A stretch of 64,000 nucleotides of DNA from Terrimonas pollutisoli (GCF_029360765.1 NZ_JARKNA010000001.1:310001-374000), one strand, 5' to 3'. Positions 26,803 to 37,718 are shown, numbered from the stretch's first letter. Translations and numbers: made by a program. The notes: a model not told the origin generated them from the sequence alone.

Positions 26803-29800
26803 ATGAAATTTTTTACGCTTGGTTCTGTAATGAAAACCGCAATTCTTAACTGCTTTTGGGTAACGGTTTTTACCTTCTTGATTTGTGTTAATACAAAGGC
26901 ACAACGTTTCCAACATCCGGGCATACCATTTACAAAGTATGATCTTGAACAGCTCAAAGCAAATATTACAAAAGAGCCTTGGCTATCAGCTTATAATTCC
27001 TTTAAAGAAGACTATCGTTCTAAACTCACCTACACGGCAAACCCCAAAGCAACAGTAACCCGTGCACCTAATTTGAATAATACAGTTTGGATCAATGATA
27101 TGATCGCTGTTCATCACCTGGCCTTTATGTGGGTATTTACAGGCGACTCTGCTTATGCACGAAAAGGCACAGATATTATAGATGCCTGGGCAGTAACCAA
27201 TACGGTTTGGGGTGGTAATGAATCCATGCTCGACATTGGTGACTTTACCGAATACTGGGCCACAGGCGCCGATATTCTTCGTGGTACATTTCCAGGCTGG
27301 ACTGACTCTAATACCGTCCATGTCAAGAACTATTTTGCCAATGTGCTTTATCCAACTTCGTTTGTACCTTATCAACTGCGTGATGCAAACAAAGGTGCCC
27401 TTCAGTTGAAAATAGCTTTAGCAGCAGCGGCTTTTTGCGATGATGTCACAAGATTTAACCAGGCCATTGATGTGTACCGCATGGATGCCGGCGGCGGCAT
27501 GCGCAACTCATTAACCAACGGCGAAGTAGGCGATGCCGGCCGTGACGACCACTGGCGGGTACAAGCTGCAGCAATTGTGTGGGGGGCCGAACTGGCCTGG
27601 AAACAGGGTATTGATATGTATGCAGAATTGGACAACCGGGTACTGGCTATTGGTGAACTATATCACAAATTCGCTTTTGAAGGCGATACGATGACCTTCA
27701 TTCCATTTGGTGGTTATGCCTCTTACTGGACTAACTGGGGCATTGCACCCGGGGCACGTCGTGGAGATATGACTAACCTCATGCTTGGTGCGTACGCTCT
27801 GCGTAAAGGTATTCCCACGCCGTACACTGACAAGATGAGGGCCGCATTAGGTGGAGCCGGTGGCGACTTTTTATACCTGAAATCATCCGATACTTCTACA
27901 GCTACTCCATTGCCTCCGGTGTATTATCCTTCAGAGCATGTACAGCCGGTAAGTCATTTAACCAATACAGATATTGGTAACCCCGGAATAGCAGGCAGTG
28001 CTTCTTACAACAATGGCGTGTGGACCGTAAAGGCAGCGGGCAATTCAACAAGCAGTGCATTCAATTATACATTTAAAAAGATGAGCGGAGATGCGGGCCT
28101 GGTGGTAAAGGTTGATAATATGTCTCTGAGCTCGGGCGGTTCCGGAGTCATGATCCGGCAGTCGGTGGCACCTGGTGCTCCTTTTTGGGACATCTTCCTG
28201 TCAGCATCGGGTGGGACAGGCAGGCATTGGCAGCCTAAAGCCCCTTGGTGGCTTAAGATAGAGAGGGTAGGCAACCGCATATTTACTTATCATTCGCATG
28301 ACGGTGCAAACTGGACCGCCCTCAATTGTTTTTATTCTGAAAGCGGATATCCTGCTGAACTCTATTATGGCTTTTATACACTGTCTAATAATACTTCGGC
28401 TCTTAATACCACCAATTTTACTAATGTAGGTTTCAGCCAGGCTGCACCTGAGGGTTCTCCTGAAATCAGCAGTGCCACTTCCCTCACAACTACAGTTGGC
28501 GCTCCGTTTAATTATACTATTACTGCGAGTGGAGCTCCCACTACATATGGTGCGAGTGGCTTGCCCGAAGGTTTATCCATTGATGCTGTAACTGGCGTTA
28601 TATCAGGAACACCAACTGCAATTGGTCAAAGCGAGATAACCTTAACTGCCACCAATGGCATTGGTACAGGTAGAGCTACTTTAATGCTTAAGGTTATCGG
28701 TAGTGATATACCTGCTGTTCCCGATTCCGTGGTAGCAACAGTAGTTAATACCACGCAAATTAAACTTACCTGGAAAGCCTCTGCCAACGCTACCGGTTAT
28801 TCGGTTAAACGTTCACTCACTCCGGGCGGACCTTATACTCTCATACAGAGTGGTATTAATGTTACCAGCTTTACCGATGCTGCTCCTGTTCCTGAAGTGA
28901 ACAACTATTATGTGGTAACAGCTCTTACAGGTGAACTGGAGAGCGGAGTTTCCAACGAAGTATTTGGTTCTGTGCCACCGGCAATTCCCGGCAAGCCAGT
29001 AGTAACCAGCAAAAACGGTCAGATAGACCTGACCTGGGCTACAGCTAACGGTGCTACTTCCTATAAAGTAAAACGTTCATTAACTACCGGCGGGCCTTAC
29101 ACAGTTATTGCACAGGTATCTGCAAACAGTTATTCTGATGTAAATGTCATTAACGGCACCGGGTATTATTATGTGGTTTCGTCTGCGGGTACGAGCCTTG
29201 AAAGCGCCAATTCTTTAGAATCATTCGGTGTACCTGGTTCCAATTCTTCTACATGGAGTTCAACTCCTGGTAGTAATCTATGGAGCGAAACAGGCAACTG
29301 GGTGGAGAACAGCGTGCCACAAAGCCCTGCTATCGTAACGTTCAAAAACACTGCAGATAGTGTTTTGACAAATAACCTTACAGGTCTCGAGGTTTCAAGA
29401 ATGCTGTTCGATACAACAGCCAGCGCTTACACCGTCAATGGTAACAGCTTTACGCTGAAGACCGACCTGGTGAACATATCTTCCAATACACAAACCATCA
29501 CAACACCTATTACAATTAATGAACAGGTGAATGTAACTGCTACTTCAACCATTAAATACACAGGTGTTCTGAGTGGCTCAGGAGGTTTGACAAAAAATGG
29601 CGGTGGCTGGCTTATGCTGTCGGGACAAAATACTTACTCCGGTAATACTATCCTTAACGGAGTTGTTGCTATTCAGGCGCATGGTAAAGGAACATCAGGT
29701 GCACCAACATCAGGTCCGCTGGGCACAGGTAAAATCATTATGAACGGAGGCACCATACAATCCGGTGATAGTGCAGCTACCATCTATAATGATATTGAAG

Positions 29801-32800
29801 TTGTTGCCGGGAAACGAAGTTTTCTCAATCAAACTGTCAATTCCATGACTATTTATGGTAGGATTACAGGAAGCGGCACTTTGTGGGAAGATGGTAACGA
29901 TTATCCGGGCATCAATCTTTATGGAGATAACAGTGGGTTTACAGGAACATTTGTTGCAGCGCTTCGCAGCGGAAGAAACCGTGTTCGTTTTATGGTTCCG
30001 GAGGCGGGCAGTGCCAAAGCATATTGGAATCTTGATGCAAATGGAATTGATTGCATAGGCATTGGTTTCAAAACAGGCACACTTCACTTTGGTGCACTTT
30101 CTGGCCGTGGTTATATTCGTAATAATGCTGGCGGTACACCAATAATCAGCATTGGTGCATTAAATCAGTCAACATGGTTTGGTGGAACTATAGCTAATTA
30201 TTTTGATATTGTGAAAGTAGGTACCGGAACGCTGTTTTTTGGCGGCAACCATACTTATTGGGGAACTACCACCATCAAAGACGGCGCATTCCTTTTGAGC
30301 AATAGTCCAACTAATGGCGCTTTTGCAAGCCCTGTTGTGGACAGCAGCGGTATATTCGGAGGAACTGGTCTTAGCCAGGCATCTGTAACAATCGGTACGG
30401 GAACTTCCGCAACCGCTATGCTCGAACCCGGCAATGGCAGTATCGGCACGTTTACTACCACAAGCAGCCTTACACTTAATAGCAATGCAATCTATAATGT
30501 ACAGGTAAGCACAAAAGATACAATAGCAGATAAAATAAAGGCCGGCACTGTTAATCTGGTGGGTTACCCTGCGCTGGCAGTAGTCAATACAGATTCTGCT
30601 GCATTGGCATTAGGAACCAACTTTACGATTATCGAAAACACCGGCAGTAATGCTGTATCCGGTACGTTCAAAGATCTTCCCGAGTTAGGTCTTATAAAAC
30701 TTGGCAACCATAACTTCCGCATTACTTATATTGGAGGTGATGGTAATGATGTTGTACTGAGGGATGAACGTGTTGTGCCAATGACCATCGTAAGTGCTAA
30801 AACAGATACCGCACTGGTGGGCAAGGCATACAGTTATACTATTCAGGCTATTCATTCGCCAAACAGCTTTAATGCTGCAGGACTGCCTGATGGCCTGAGT
30901 GTAAATCCATCAACCGGCGTAATATCCGGTACGCCAACTGTAAGCGGCAACTTTGCAATTGTTTTAACTGCAGCTAATGATACAGCTTCAGTAACAGATA
31001 CACTGCGTCTTGCAGTATTGAAAACAGTAGTGGAAAATGTGCTGGCTGCTGAAGGCGATACAAAAGTTGTTTTAGAATGGAATCCCATTCTGAACCTCAC
31101 GTATAACATTACACGTTCTACATCACAGTCTGGTCCGTTTACTTTGGTGGGCAAGGCCACTGCTGCAAGATTTGCAGATTCTCTGCTTACTAATGGTACT
31201 ACCTACTATTACATCATATCAAGTGTAGATGGAAGCGTAGAATATCCCGGAACATCTCCAATAGCGGCTACTCCGCAATTAGGTCAATGGGATTATTATA
31301 AGTTTAACGACAGCACTGGTACAAAAGCCATTGATTCATGGGGTGCCCGTCATGGTGCATTTACCGGCGGAGCCAGTTGGACAGATGGTCTTCAGGGTAA
31401 GGCTGTTAAACTGAATGGAAGCAATGGATATGTAACACTTCCAACAGCATTGATGAGTTCTGTCAATAATTTCACCATTGCTACTTGGGCAAAGGTGGAT
31501 GCAAGTGCAAACTGGGCAAGGATTTTTGATTTTGGCACAGGCACTACTAACTATATGTTCTTAACAGCACGGGCAAGCACAGGTTATGTGCGATATGAAA
31601 TTATTACCGGTGGTGTGGTACAACAAATCAATAGTACAGTAGCCATTGCTCCCGGCGGATGGCACCATTTTGCGGTAACATTATCGGGCACCACTGGAAT
31701 ACTTTATGTTGATGGAGTTGAAATAGGCCGTAATAATGCCATGACAACAAAACCATCTTCACTGGGTAATACCACACAGAACTGGATTGGCAAATCGCAA
31801 TGGAGTAGCGATCCACTCTTCAATGGTTCCGTGGACGAGTTCAGAATTTACAACAAAGGTTTAAGTGCATCAGAAATATTGGCACTGGTTTACCAATCGG
31901 TACCGCCGCCATCACCAATCAATCTTTCTGTTATTGGTGGTAATAATCAAATAGCATTAACATGGTCTGCACCAACGAGTGCTACAGGTTATAATGTAAA
32001 ACGTGCCGAAACTGCCGCAGGGCCTTTCACAACTATTGCGAACGTAACGAGCACCAGCTATATTGATAGCACAGCTGAAAATTGCAAAACCTATTTTTAT
32101 GTAGTATCGGCAATTAACAGTGTAGGTGAAGGAGCAAACTCATCGGTGGCGAGTCTTTCATTTGGTAAAAAGCTTACAGGTGCACTCATCGGTACAAACG
32201 GTTCATGGGGTAATAATGCTGCTACAACCAAAGCAGCAGCAGTGGATGGCAACCTTGCTACTTTCTTTGATGCTCCAACAGGTACAGCCTGGGTGGGATA
32301 TGATTTGGGAGCAAACAATAACAATGTCATTACCAAGCTGAGATATGCGCCACGTGCCAATTTTGCACCTCGCATGGTAGGCGGCATGTTCCAGGGTTCT
32401 AATGTTGCAGATTTCAGTTCTGCAACAACATTATTCACTGTTACGGCCCAACCAACAGTTGGTGTTTATACAGAGCAGACCGTTTCAAATAGTACAGCTT
32501 TCCGCTATATCCGCTATATCTCTTCAAGCACCGGCTTTGGTAATGTTGCTGAAGTTGAGTTTTACGGATTTCTGGCCCAAGCGCCACAAATGTTGAGTAA
32601 AGCCGGCACACAAAACATTTGGTATGATTCGTCATTCAGTTATTCAATACAAGCCAGTAACAGACCAAACAGTTACAGTGCTGCAGGTTTGCCCGATGGC
32701 TTAACGCTGAATACCTGCAACGGTATTATTTCCGGTGCACCAACCACTGCAGGAACTTTTTCTGTGATACTTACTGCAGCAAATGATTGGGGTTCGGTAA

Positions 32801-34242
32801 ATGATACAATGACACTAACGGTGTACAGATTCCCCACCGTTAAAACAAAGAGCATAGAAGTAGCGGTGGGCGCAGATGGAAAAGCATTCATCACACCACA
32901 ACAAGTGGATGATGGTTCGATAGGTTATTCAGGAGTGCTGATATTAAGTTTAGACAAAACAGATTTCACTTGTGCTGATATTGGTTCACCAGTAACCGTA
33001 ACACTTACTGCAACAGATGCAGATGGGCATTCAGGCACAGGAACAGCGCAGGTAACGATTGTTGATAACATCAATCCAATTATTACCGCACCAACAGATG
33101 TAAACGCAAATGCTGACAATGGCGTTTGCGCTGCAACGAATGTTTCACTCGGTGCTCCGGTTACTTCCGACAATTGCGGTGTGCAATCCGTGACGAATGA
33201 CGCACCGGCAAGTTTCCTTGTAGGAAGCACAGTAGTGACCTGGACAGTTACTGATGTTCATGGCAACAAGTCTACTGCTCAGCAAACAGTAACCGTTGCA
33301 GATAATGAAAAACCAACGCTTACTGCAGCATCAAACCAATTCTTCTGTTACAGTATTGCAGGTTCTTATACTGTTCCTTCATTGATTGCTAATGATAATT
33401 GTGGTATTGCTTCTGTTAGTTACAGTGTAAGTGGTGCTACTTCAAGAAGTGGCAATGGGTCAGATGCAAGCGGTTCCTTCAATGCAGGTGAATCAACAAT
33501 TGCATGGACAGTAACAGATATTCATGGAAATGTAAGTAATGCAAGTACTGTTGTAACTGTAAATGCACCGCTTGCTGTTAGCATTCCCGATGTATATGCA
33601 TTAAGTGCAGGTGTTGATGCCAACACGATCTATACCGGCTATGGCGCTTCATCGCTTACCATTACTGCGTTACCTGCAGGAGGCAGTTCACCCTATACGT
33701 ATAGTTGGAACACATCTCCGGTTTCAACAACACAGGCAATTTCCGTTACGGCAGCAGGAACATACACTGTAACGGTAACAGACGCCAAAGGATGTGAGGC
33801 AACAGTCTCCATCACAATTAAAGTTGTTGATGTGCGCTGTGGTAATAAAAACAAAAACAGGATGATTTGTCATAGTGGTAATTCGCTATGCGTTCCTTAT
33901 GAAGATGTGCAGGATCATTTAAACCACGGCGATTATTTGGGAACCTGCAATGCTACTCCTTCACGTTCTGCAAATACAAGTACAGCAGCATCAGTAGAAT
34001 TAGTTAAGGAAGGCACGATTGTTTATCCAAATCCTGTTACTGACAAGCTGATCATTAAAGTGAGCAGATTGCAGGAAGGAGCCTTGGTGAAAGTGTATAA
34101 TGTAAACGGAGCAGTAGTTGTTACGACCAGGCTGACGAATATTATCCAAAGCCTTCCTGTGCAAACACTGGCTGCAGGTATATATTATGTGCAGGTAATA
34201 AATGGCGGTGTTCTTACTACAACAAAAATTGTAAAACAATAA
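26803..34242 (+). CDS. Giant multidomain alginate-lyase-fold protein with T9SS sorting domain
   Basis: A 2479-aa secreted protein. Residues about 35-390 form an alginate-lyase-like toroid (DMIAVHHLAFMWVFTGDSAY, DDHWRVQAAAIVWGAELAWK). Then: a beta-sandwich (427-546), a putative Ig domain (556-633), two FN3 domains (636-810), an autotransporter-type beta-strand repeat region (816-1323, with SGSGGLTKNGGGWLMLSGQN), Ig (1330-1406), FN3 (1408-1491), a LamG-like lectin domain (1495-1696), FN3 (1701-1786), a discoidin-like domain (1788-1925), Ig (1930-2010), an extra sandwich, two HYR domains (2090-2255), a SprB-like repeat, a CGNKNKNRMICHSGN motif and a T9SS type A signal (PNPVTDKLIIKVS...KIVKQ). 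It is therefore secreted by type IX secretion and attached to the surface. The ATG at 26830 is a tighter alternative start. Confidence 0.92.
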   Translation: MKFFTLGSVMKTAILNCFWVTVFTFLICVNTKAQRFQHPGIPFTKYDLEQLKANITKEPWLSAYNSFKEDYRSKLTYTANPKATVTRAPNLNNTVWINDMIAVHHLAFMWVFTGDSAYARKGTDIIDAWAVTNTVWGGNESMLDIGDFTEYWATGADILRGTFPGWTDSNTVHVKNYFANVLYPTSFVPYQLRDANKGALQLKIALAAAAFCDDVTRFNQAIDVYRMDAGGGMRNSLTNGEVGDAGRDDHWRVQAAAIVWGAELAWKQGIDMYAELDNRVLAIGELYHKFAFEGDTMTFIPFGGYASYWTNWGIAPGARRGDMTNLMLGAYALRKGIPTPYTDKMRAALGGAGGDFLYLKSSDTSTATPLPPVYYPSEHVQPVSHLTNTDIGNPGIAGSASYNNGVWTVKAAGNSTSSAFNYTFKKMSGDAGLVVKVDNMSLSSGGSGVMIRQSVAPGAPFWDIFLSASGGTGRHWQPKAPWWLKIERVGNRIFTYHSHDGANWTALNCFYSESGYPAELYYGFYTLSNNTSALNTTNFTNVGFSQAAPEGSPEISSATSLTTTVGAPFNYTITASGAPTTYGASGLPEGLSIDAVTGVISGTPTAIGQSEITLTATNGIGTGRATLMLKVIGSDIPAVPDSVVATVVNTTQIKLTWKASANATGYSVKRSLTPGGPYTLIQSGINVTSFTDAAPVPEVNNYYVVTALTGELESGVSNEVFGSVPPAIPGKPVVTSKNGQIDLTWATANGATSYKVKRSLTTGGPYTVIAQVSANSYSDVNVINGTGYYYVVSSAGTSLESANSLESFGVPGSNSSTWSSTPGSNLWSETGNWVENSVPQSPAIVTFKNTADSVLTNNLTGLEVSRMLFDTTASAYTVNGNSFTLKTDLVNISSNTQTITTPITINEQVNVTATSTIKYTGVLSGSGGLTKNGGGWLMLSGQNTYSGNTILNGVVAIQAHGKGTSGAPTSGPLGTGKIIMNGGTIQSGDSAATIYNDIEVVAGKRSFLNQTVNSMTIYGRITGSGTLWEDGNDYPGINLYGDNSGFTGTFVAALRSGRNRVRFMVPEAGSAKAYWNLDANGIDCIGIGFKTGTLHFGALSGRGYIRNNAGGTPIISIGALNQSTWFGGTIANYFDIVKVGTGTLFFGGNHTYWGTTTIKDGAFLLSNSPTNGAFASPVVDSSGIFGGTGLSQASVTIGTGTSATAMLEPGNGSIGTFTTTSSLTLNSNAIYNVQVSTKDTIADKIKAGTVNLVGYPALAVVNTDSAALALGTNFTIIENTGSNAVSGTFKDLPELGLIKLGNHNFRITYIGGDGNDVVLRDERVVPMTIVSAKTDTALVGKAYSYTIQAIHSPNSFNAAGLPDGLSVNPSTGVISGTPTVSGNFAIVLTAANDTASVTDTLRLAVLKTVVENVLAAEGDTKVVLEWNPILNLTYNITRSTSQSGPFTLVGKATAARFADSLLTNGTTYYYIISSVDGSVEYPGTSPIAATPQLGQWDYYKFNDSTGTKAIDSWGARHGAFTGGASWTDGLQGKAVKLNGSNGYVTLPTALMSSVNNFTIATWAKVDASANWARIFDFGTGTTNYMFLTARASTGYVRYEIITGGVVQQINSTVAIAPGGWHHFAVTLSGTTGILYVDGVEIGRNNAMTTKPSSLGNTTQNWIGKSQWSSDPLFNGSVDEFRIYNKGLSASEILALVYQSVPPPSPINLSVIGGNNQIALTWSAPTSATGYNVKRAETAAGPFTTIANVTSTSYIDSTAENCKTYFYVVSAINSVGEGANSSVASLSFGKKLTGALIGTNGSWGNNAATTKAAAVDGNLATFFDAPTGTAWVGYDLGANNNNVITKLRYAPRANFAPRMVGGMFQGSNVADFSSATTLFTVTAQPTVGVYTEQTVSNSTAFRYIRYISSSTGFGNVAEVEFYGFLAQAPQMLSKAGTQNIWYDSSFSYSIQASNRPNSYSAAGLPDGLTLNTCNGIISGAPTTAGTFSVILTAANDWGSVNDTMTLTVYRFPTVKTKSIEVAVGADGKAFITPQQVDDGSIGYSGVLILSLDKTDFTCADIGSPVTVTLTATDADGHSGTGTAQVTIVDNINPIITAPTDVNANADNGVCAATNVSLGAPVTSDNCGVQSVTNDAPASFLVGSTVVTWTVTDVHGNKSTAQQTVTVADNEKPTLTAASNQFFCYSIAGSYTVPSLIANDNCGIASVSYSVSGATSRSGNGSDASGSFNAGESTIAWTVTDIHGNVSNASTVVTVNAPLAVSIPDVYALSAGVDANTIYTGYGASSLTITALPAGGSSPYTYSWNTSPVSTTQAISVTAAGTYTVTVTDAKGCEATVSITIKVVDVRCGNKNKNRMICHSGNSLCVPYEDVQDHLNHGDYLGTCNATPSRSANTSTAASVELVKEGTIVYPNPVTDKLIIKVSRLQEGALVKVYNVNGAVVVTTRLTNIIQSLPVQTLAAGIYYVQVINGGVLTTTKIVKQ

Positions 34243-34329
34243 TGAAACAGTCATTTGAAAAACCAAATAGTAGGTGTGAGGCAAACGGCACAGGAACAGA
34301 ATTGTGAGGCTGGGAATAGTTACTAAAAA

Positions 34330-34403
34330 GAATTCATCAGGGGCGGCAGTTTTTTATATCCGTTAAGCAGTTGGTTATTTTAATAGCTGCCCTTGATGAA
34401 TTT
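34330..34403 (+). terminator. Candidate terminator hairpin after the giant gene
   Basis: AATTCATCAGGGGCGGCAG pairs with CTGCCCTTGATGAATT across a loop of about 35 nt, giving a stem of some 15 bp with one or two imperfections, followed by TATTT. The loop is long, so efficiency is uncertain. It is well placed to separate the giant gene from the GH88 operon. Confidence 0.5.
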
Positions 34404-34564
34404 ATTTAAAGTCTATGACAGGCGACAGAAACTCTTGTCTGCATAGACTTATATTTTATGATAGTAAAAAGATAAAAACATTTCATAATATCTTTAAACG
34501 GCGATGATGCCTGGCAAAACATCTATCGTATGCTGTTAGCAGTTTATATCAAATTTTAAATTAA

Positions 34565-35773
34565 ATGAGAGGGTCATTGATCATAATATTGTTAAGTGTT
34601 GTTAGTTTGGCTGGTTGTAAAACATCCGAACAAAATAATATTGACACAGCCAAAGAATTGAACTATTGTCTTGCACAAGCAACAAAAACATTAAATGGGT
34701 TGACTGATTCATCCATGATCCCCCGCAGCATTGCCAATGGAAAAACAGCATGGCGGTTTGTAAACTATCGTGACTGGACAAGCGGCTTCTGGCCCGGCAT
34801 TCTCTGGTACGCCTGCGAATATTCAAATGATGATAAATGGAAAAAGGAAGCGGCCCGTTTTTCTTCCGTTCTCAAACCGCTTGTTGATTCAGCAGCCATT
34901 GATCATGATCTAGGCTTCCAGTTTTTTTGCAGCATCGGTAACGGATACAGGCTCACAAAGGATTCATCCTATAAAACAATTTTGCTAAGAGCTGCTGATA
35001 CACTTGCCAGGTTATACAATTCAAAAGCTGGAACCATTTTATCATGGCCACGGGAAGTGCCAGGTGTTGACTGGCCTTTGCGTCACAACACTATTATGGA
35101 TAATATGATCAATCTTGAATTGTTATTCTGGGCATCAAAGAATGGCGGCAGTAAAAATTTGTATGATATAGCAGTGAAACATGCAGAGACAACCATGCAA
35201 AATCATTTTCGTGATGATTACAGTTCTTATCATGTAGTGGTGTATGATACTGCAACGGGGAAAAAGATCAAGGGCACTACACACCAGGGATACAACGACA
35301 GCAGCATGTGGGCAAGAGGGCAAAGCTGGGCCATCTATGGTTATACAATGGTGTACCGGGAAACAAAGGATCCTAAGTTTTTAGACTTTGCTCAAAATGT
35401 AACAGATGTTTATTTACAAAGTCTTCCCGATGATTTGATTCCTTACTGGGATTTTAATGATCCTGCCATTCCCAATGCCCCCAAAGATGCATCGGCTGCC
35501 TGTGTGGTAGCTTCAGCGTTATTAGAATTATCTACATTGGTGAACAATGAGAATAAATCAAAACTGTATCGAAATAAAGCAGAGGCCATGCTGAAGGCAT
35601 TGTCTTCATCAAACTATCAAAGCGGTGATGCAAATAATGCCTTCCTGTTACATTCGACCGGGCATAAGCCAAATGGTGGTGAAATAGATGCTTCGATTAT
35701 TTATGCTGATTATTATTATATCGAAGCATTGCTCCGATTAAAGAGATTGCAGGAAGGAAAAGCCATTTATTAA
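34565..35773 (+). CDS. Unsaturated glucuronyl hydrolase (GH88)
   Basis: A 402-aa lipoprotein (lipobox SLAGC, Cys18) with the GH88 toroid. It removes the 4,5-unsaturated uronic acid left at the non-reducing end after a polysaccharide lyase cut. The two catalytic Asp residues are visible: Asp115 in DHDLGFQF and Asp179 in NTIMDNMINLELL, spaced as in characterised GH88 enzymes. The signature THQGYNDSSMWARGQSWAIY is complete. It is the first gene of a long operon. Its presence supports true lyase activity of the two upstream alginate-lyase-fold proteins or the heparinase-like protein downstream. Confidence 0.93.
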   Translation: MRGSLIIILLSVVSLAGCKTSEQNNIDTAKELNYCLAQATKTLNGLTDSSMIPRSIANGKTAWRFVNYRDWTSGFWPGILWYACEYSNDDKWKKEAARFSSVLKPLVDSAAIDHDLGFQFFCSIGNGYRLTKDSSYKTILLRAADTLARLYNSKAGTILSWPREVPGVDWPLRHNTIMDNMINLELLFWASKNGGSKNLYDIAVKHAETTMQNHFRDDYSSYHVVVYDTATGKKIKGTTHQGYNDSSMWARGQSWAIYGYTMVYRETKDPKFLDFAQNVTDVYLQSLPDDLIPYWDFNDPAIPNAPKDASAACVVASALLELSTLVNNENKSKLYRNKAEAMLKALSSSNYQSGDANNAFLLHSTGHKPNGGEIDASIIYADYYYIEALLRLKRLQEGKAIY

Positions 35774-35789
35774 AACCTTTAAACACACA

Positions 35790-37691
35790 ATGAAAAAAAA
35801 TATTTTCATAATTGTCTTTTTACTGGTCATTACAGACTTATACAGTCAGCAAATAATAGATTCTGCCAAAACAACTGTTGTGTCGCCGGATAAGAATTAC
35901 ACTGTCAGTTTTTACCAGAAAAGAAATAGCGACGGTACAAGAACCATGTTTTATAAAGTTGATTACAAAAATCAACCAGTAATTCATGAGTCGGTATTAG
36001 ATATACAGCTTGATAATAATCTTTCCGAAAGAGCGATGGCTCTGCCGGTTGATAAGCATGCAAAGTGGTGTGAAAATTTAACCGTGAAGAAAATTGTTTC
36101 TTCTTCTCATGATACTTCATGGCTCCCTGTTTATGGTGAAAGAAATAAAATCAGGGATCATTGTAACGCCATGACCATTGAAATGATCAAAGATGACAAT
36201 CCCATTTACTTAATGAATGTGGAAATAAGAGCTTATAATGAAGGTGTGGCTTTGCGATATTTTTTCCCTGAAAATAGTAAAGGAACTTATTACCGGGTAA
36301 TGAATGAGAATACAGAATTTGCTTTGCCTGAAGGAACAAAAGCGTGGCATCATTCATGGGCGCAGGCACCGTATAAATTATTGCCTTTGAAAGATTGGCC
36401 TGACGAAAGCGAAAGACCGTTGACACTGCAATTACCCAATGGATGGTTTGCCTGTCTTGCTGAAGCACAGATGGTGGATTATGCAAGAACAAAATTTAAA
36501 CTGAGCAATGAAAAACCAAATACAGTTCTTACATCCATGTACACACCTGCTGACCTGATCTCACCTTTCGCTACGCCGTGGAGGGTGATCATGGTGGCGG
36601 AAAAAGCCGGTGGTCTTGTTGAGAACAATGATCTTTTATTGAATTTAAATGAACCTTCAAAAATCAAAGACCTTGGTTGGATAAAGCCGGGAAAGATCAT
36701 GCGGGTAATGACGCAAACAACCAAAGATGCTTTTGAAAATATTGACTTCGCCGAAAAGCATAACCTGCAATACATTTTATTCGATTGGAAATGGTATGGT
36801 CCTGCCTTTACTTTTAATTCCGATGCTACGAAAGTCGCCATTCCTGATTTTGATCTGCCTGCTATTATCAATTATGGGAAAGAAAAGGGAATTGGTGTTT
36901 GGCTGTACTGCAATCTGCAGGGTTTATATGCACAAGCTGATTCGTTGTTCAGGGTGTATAAGGAATGGGGAGTGAAAGGAGTAAAATTTGGATTTGTACA
37001 GGTGGGTTCGCACCGATGGACAACCTGGCTGGAAGAAATGCTTAAGAAAGCAGCGGAAAATAATATCATGGTAAATGTACATGATGACTGGCGACCCACC
37101 GGCGAGCAACGTACCTGGCCCAATCTTATGACAGCAGAGGGAATCAGAGGGAATGAAGAAATGCCTGATGCCACGCACAATACTGTTCTTCCCTTTACAA
37201 GATATATCGCCGGCGCTGCTGATTATACTATTTGTTACTATGATAAACGAATAAAGACAACACATGCCCATCAGTTGGCATTAGCAGCTATCTATTATAG
37301 TCCGTTACAAACCTTGTACTGGTACGATAAGCCTGCCTTCAGCAATGATGAGCCCGAACTGGAATTCTGGGATAAGATACCGGTATCATGGGATGAAACA
37401 AAAGTATTGCAGGGCAAACCGGGTGAATTTGTCAGCACGGCAAGAAGAAAGGGCGACGATTGGTTTGTAGGAACTATCACCAACAATGATGCAAGAACCC
37501 TGAAGCTATCTTTTGATTTTTTAACAAAAGGGAAAAAATATACAGCCACCTTTTACAGCGATGATGAAACAGTGTCGACAAAAACCAAAGTGAAAGTAGA
37601 ACGCAAAACGATAACTTCAGCAACAGTAATGGAACTGAAGTTAAAAGCCTCGGGAGGGCAGGCTGTTTGGATAAAACCATTCACGAAATAA
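35790..37691 (+). CDS. GH97 glycoside hydrolase, inverting (SusB-like) type
   Basis: A 633-aa exported GH97 enzyme (signal NIFIIVFLLVITDLYSQ). The N-terminal supersandwich (EIRAYNEGVALRYFFPE) is followed by a catalytic barrel with YILFDWKWYGP and the Glu pair in LMTAEGIRGNEEMP, then a C-terminal beta domain (GKPGEFVSTARRKGDDWFVG). At the position where retaining GH97 members carry the Asp nucleophile this protein has Gly (VKGVKFGFVQ), which places it in the inverting, SusB-like branch acting on alpha-glucosides or relatives. The other GH97 (3683) has Asp there, so the two should differ in substrate and mechanism. It starts 16 nt after GH88. Confidence 0.9.
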   Translation: MKKNIFIIVFLLVITDLYSQQIIDSAKTTVVSPDKNYTVSFYQKRNSDGTRTMFYKVDYKNQPVIHESVLDIQLDNNLSERAMALPVDKHAKWCENLTVKKIVSSSHDTSWLPVYGERNKIRDHCNAMTIEMIKDDNPIYLMNVEIRAYNEGVALRYFFPENSKGTYYRVMNENTEFALPEGTKAWHHSWAQAPYKLLPLKDWPDESERPLTLQLPNGWFACLAEAQMVDYARTKFKLSNEKPNTVLTSMYTPADLISPFATPWRVIMVAEKAGGLVENNDLLLNLNEPSKIKDLGWIKPGKIMRVMTQTTKDAFENIDFAEKHNLQYILFDWKWYGPAFTFNSDATKVAIPDFDLPAIINYGKEKGIGVWLYCNLQGLYAQADSLFRVYKEWGVKGVKFGFVQVGSHRWTTWLEEMLKKAAENNIMVNVHDDWRPTGEQRTWPNLMTAEGIRGNEEMPDATHNTVLPFTRYIAGAADYTICYYDKRIKTTHAHQLALAAIYYSPLQTLYWYDKPAFSNDEPELEFWDKIPVSWDETKVLQGKPGEFVSTARRKGDDWFVGTITNNDARTLKLSFDFLTKGKKYTATFYSDDETVSTKTKVKVERKTITSATVMELKLKASGGQAVWIKPFTK

Positions 37692-37718
37692 GTTATGTCA
37701 AATCACTAATCGTTTTAT

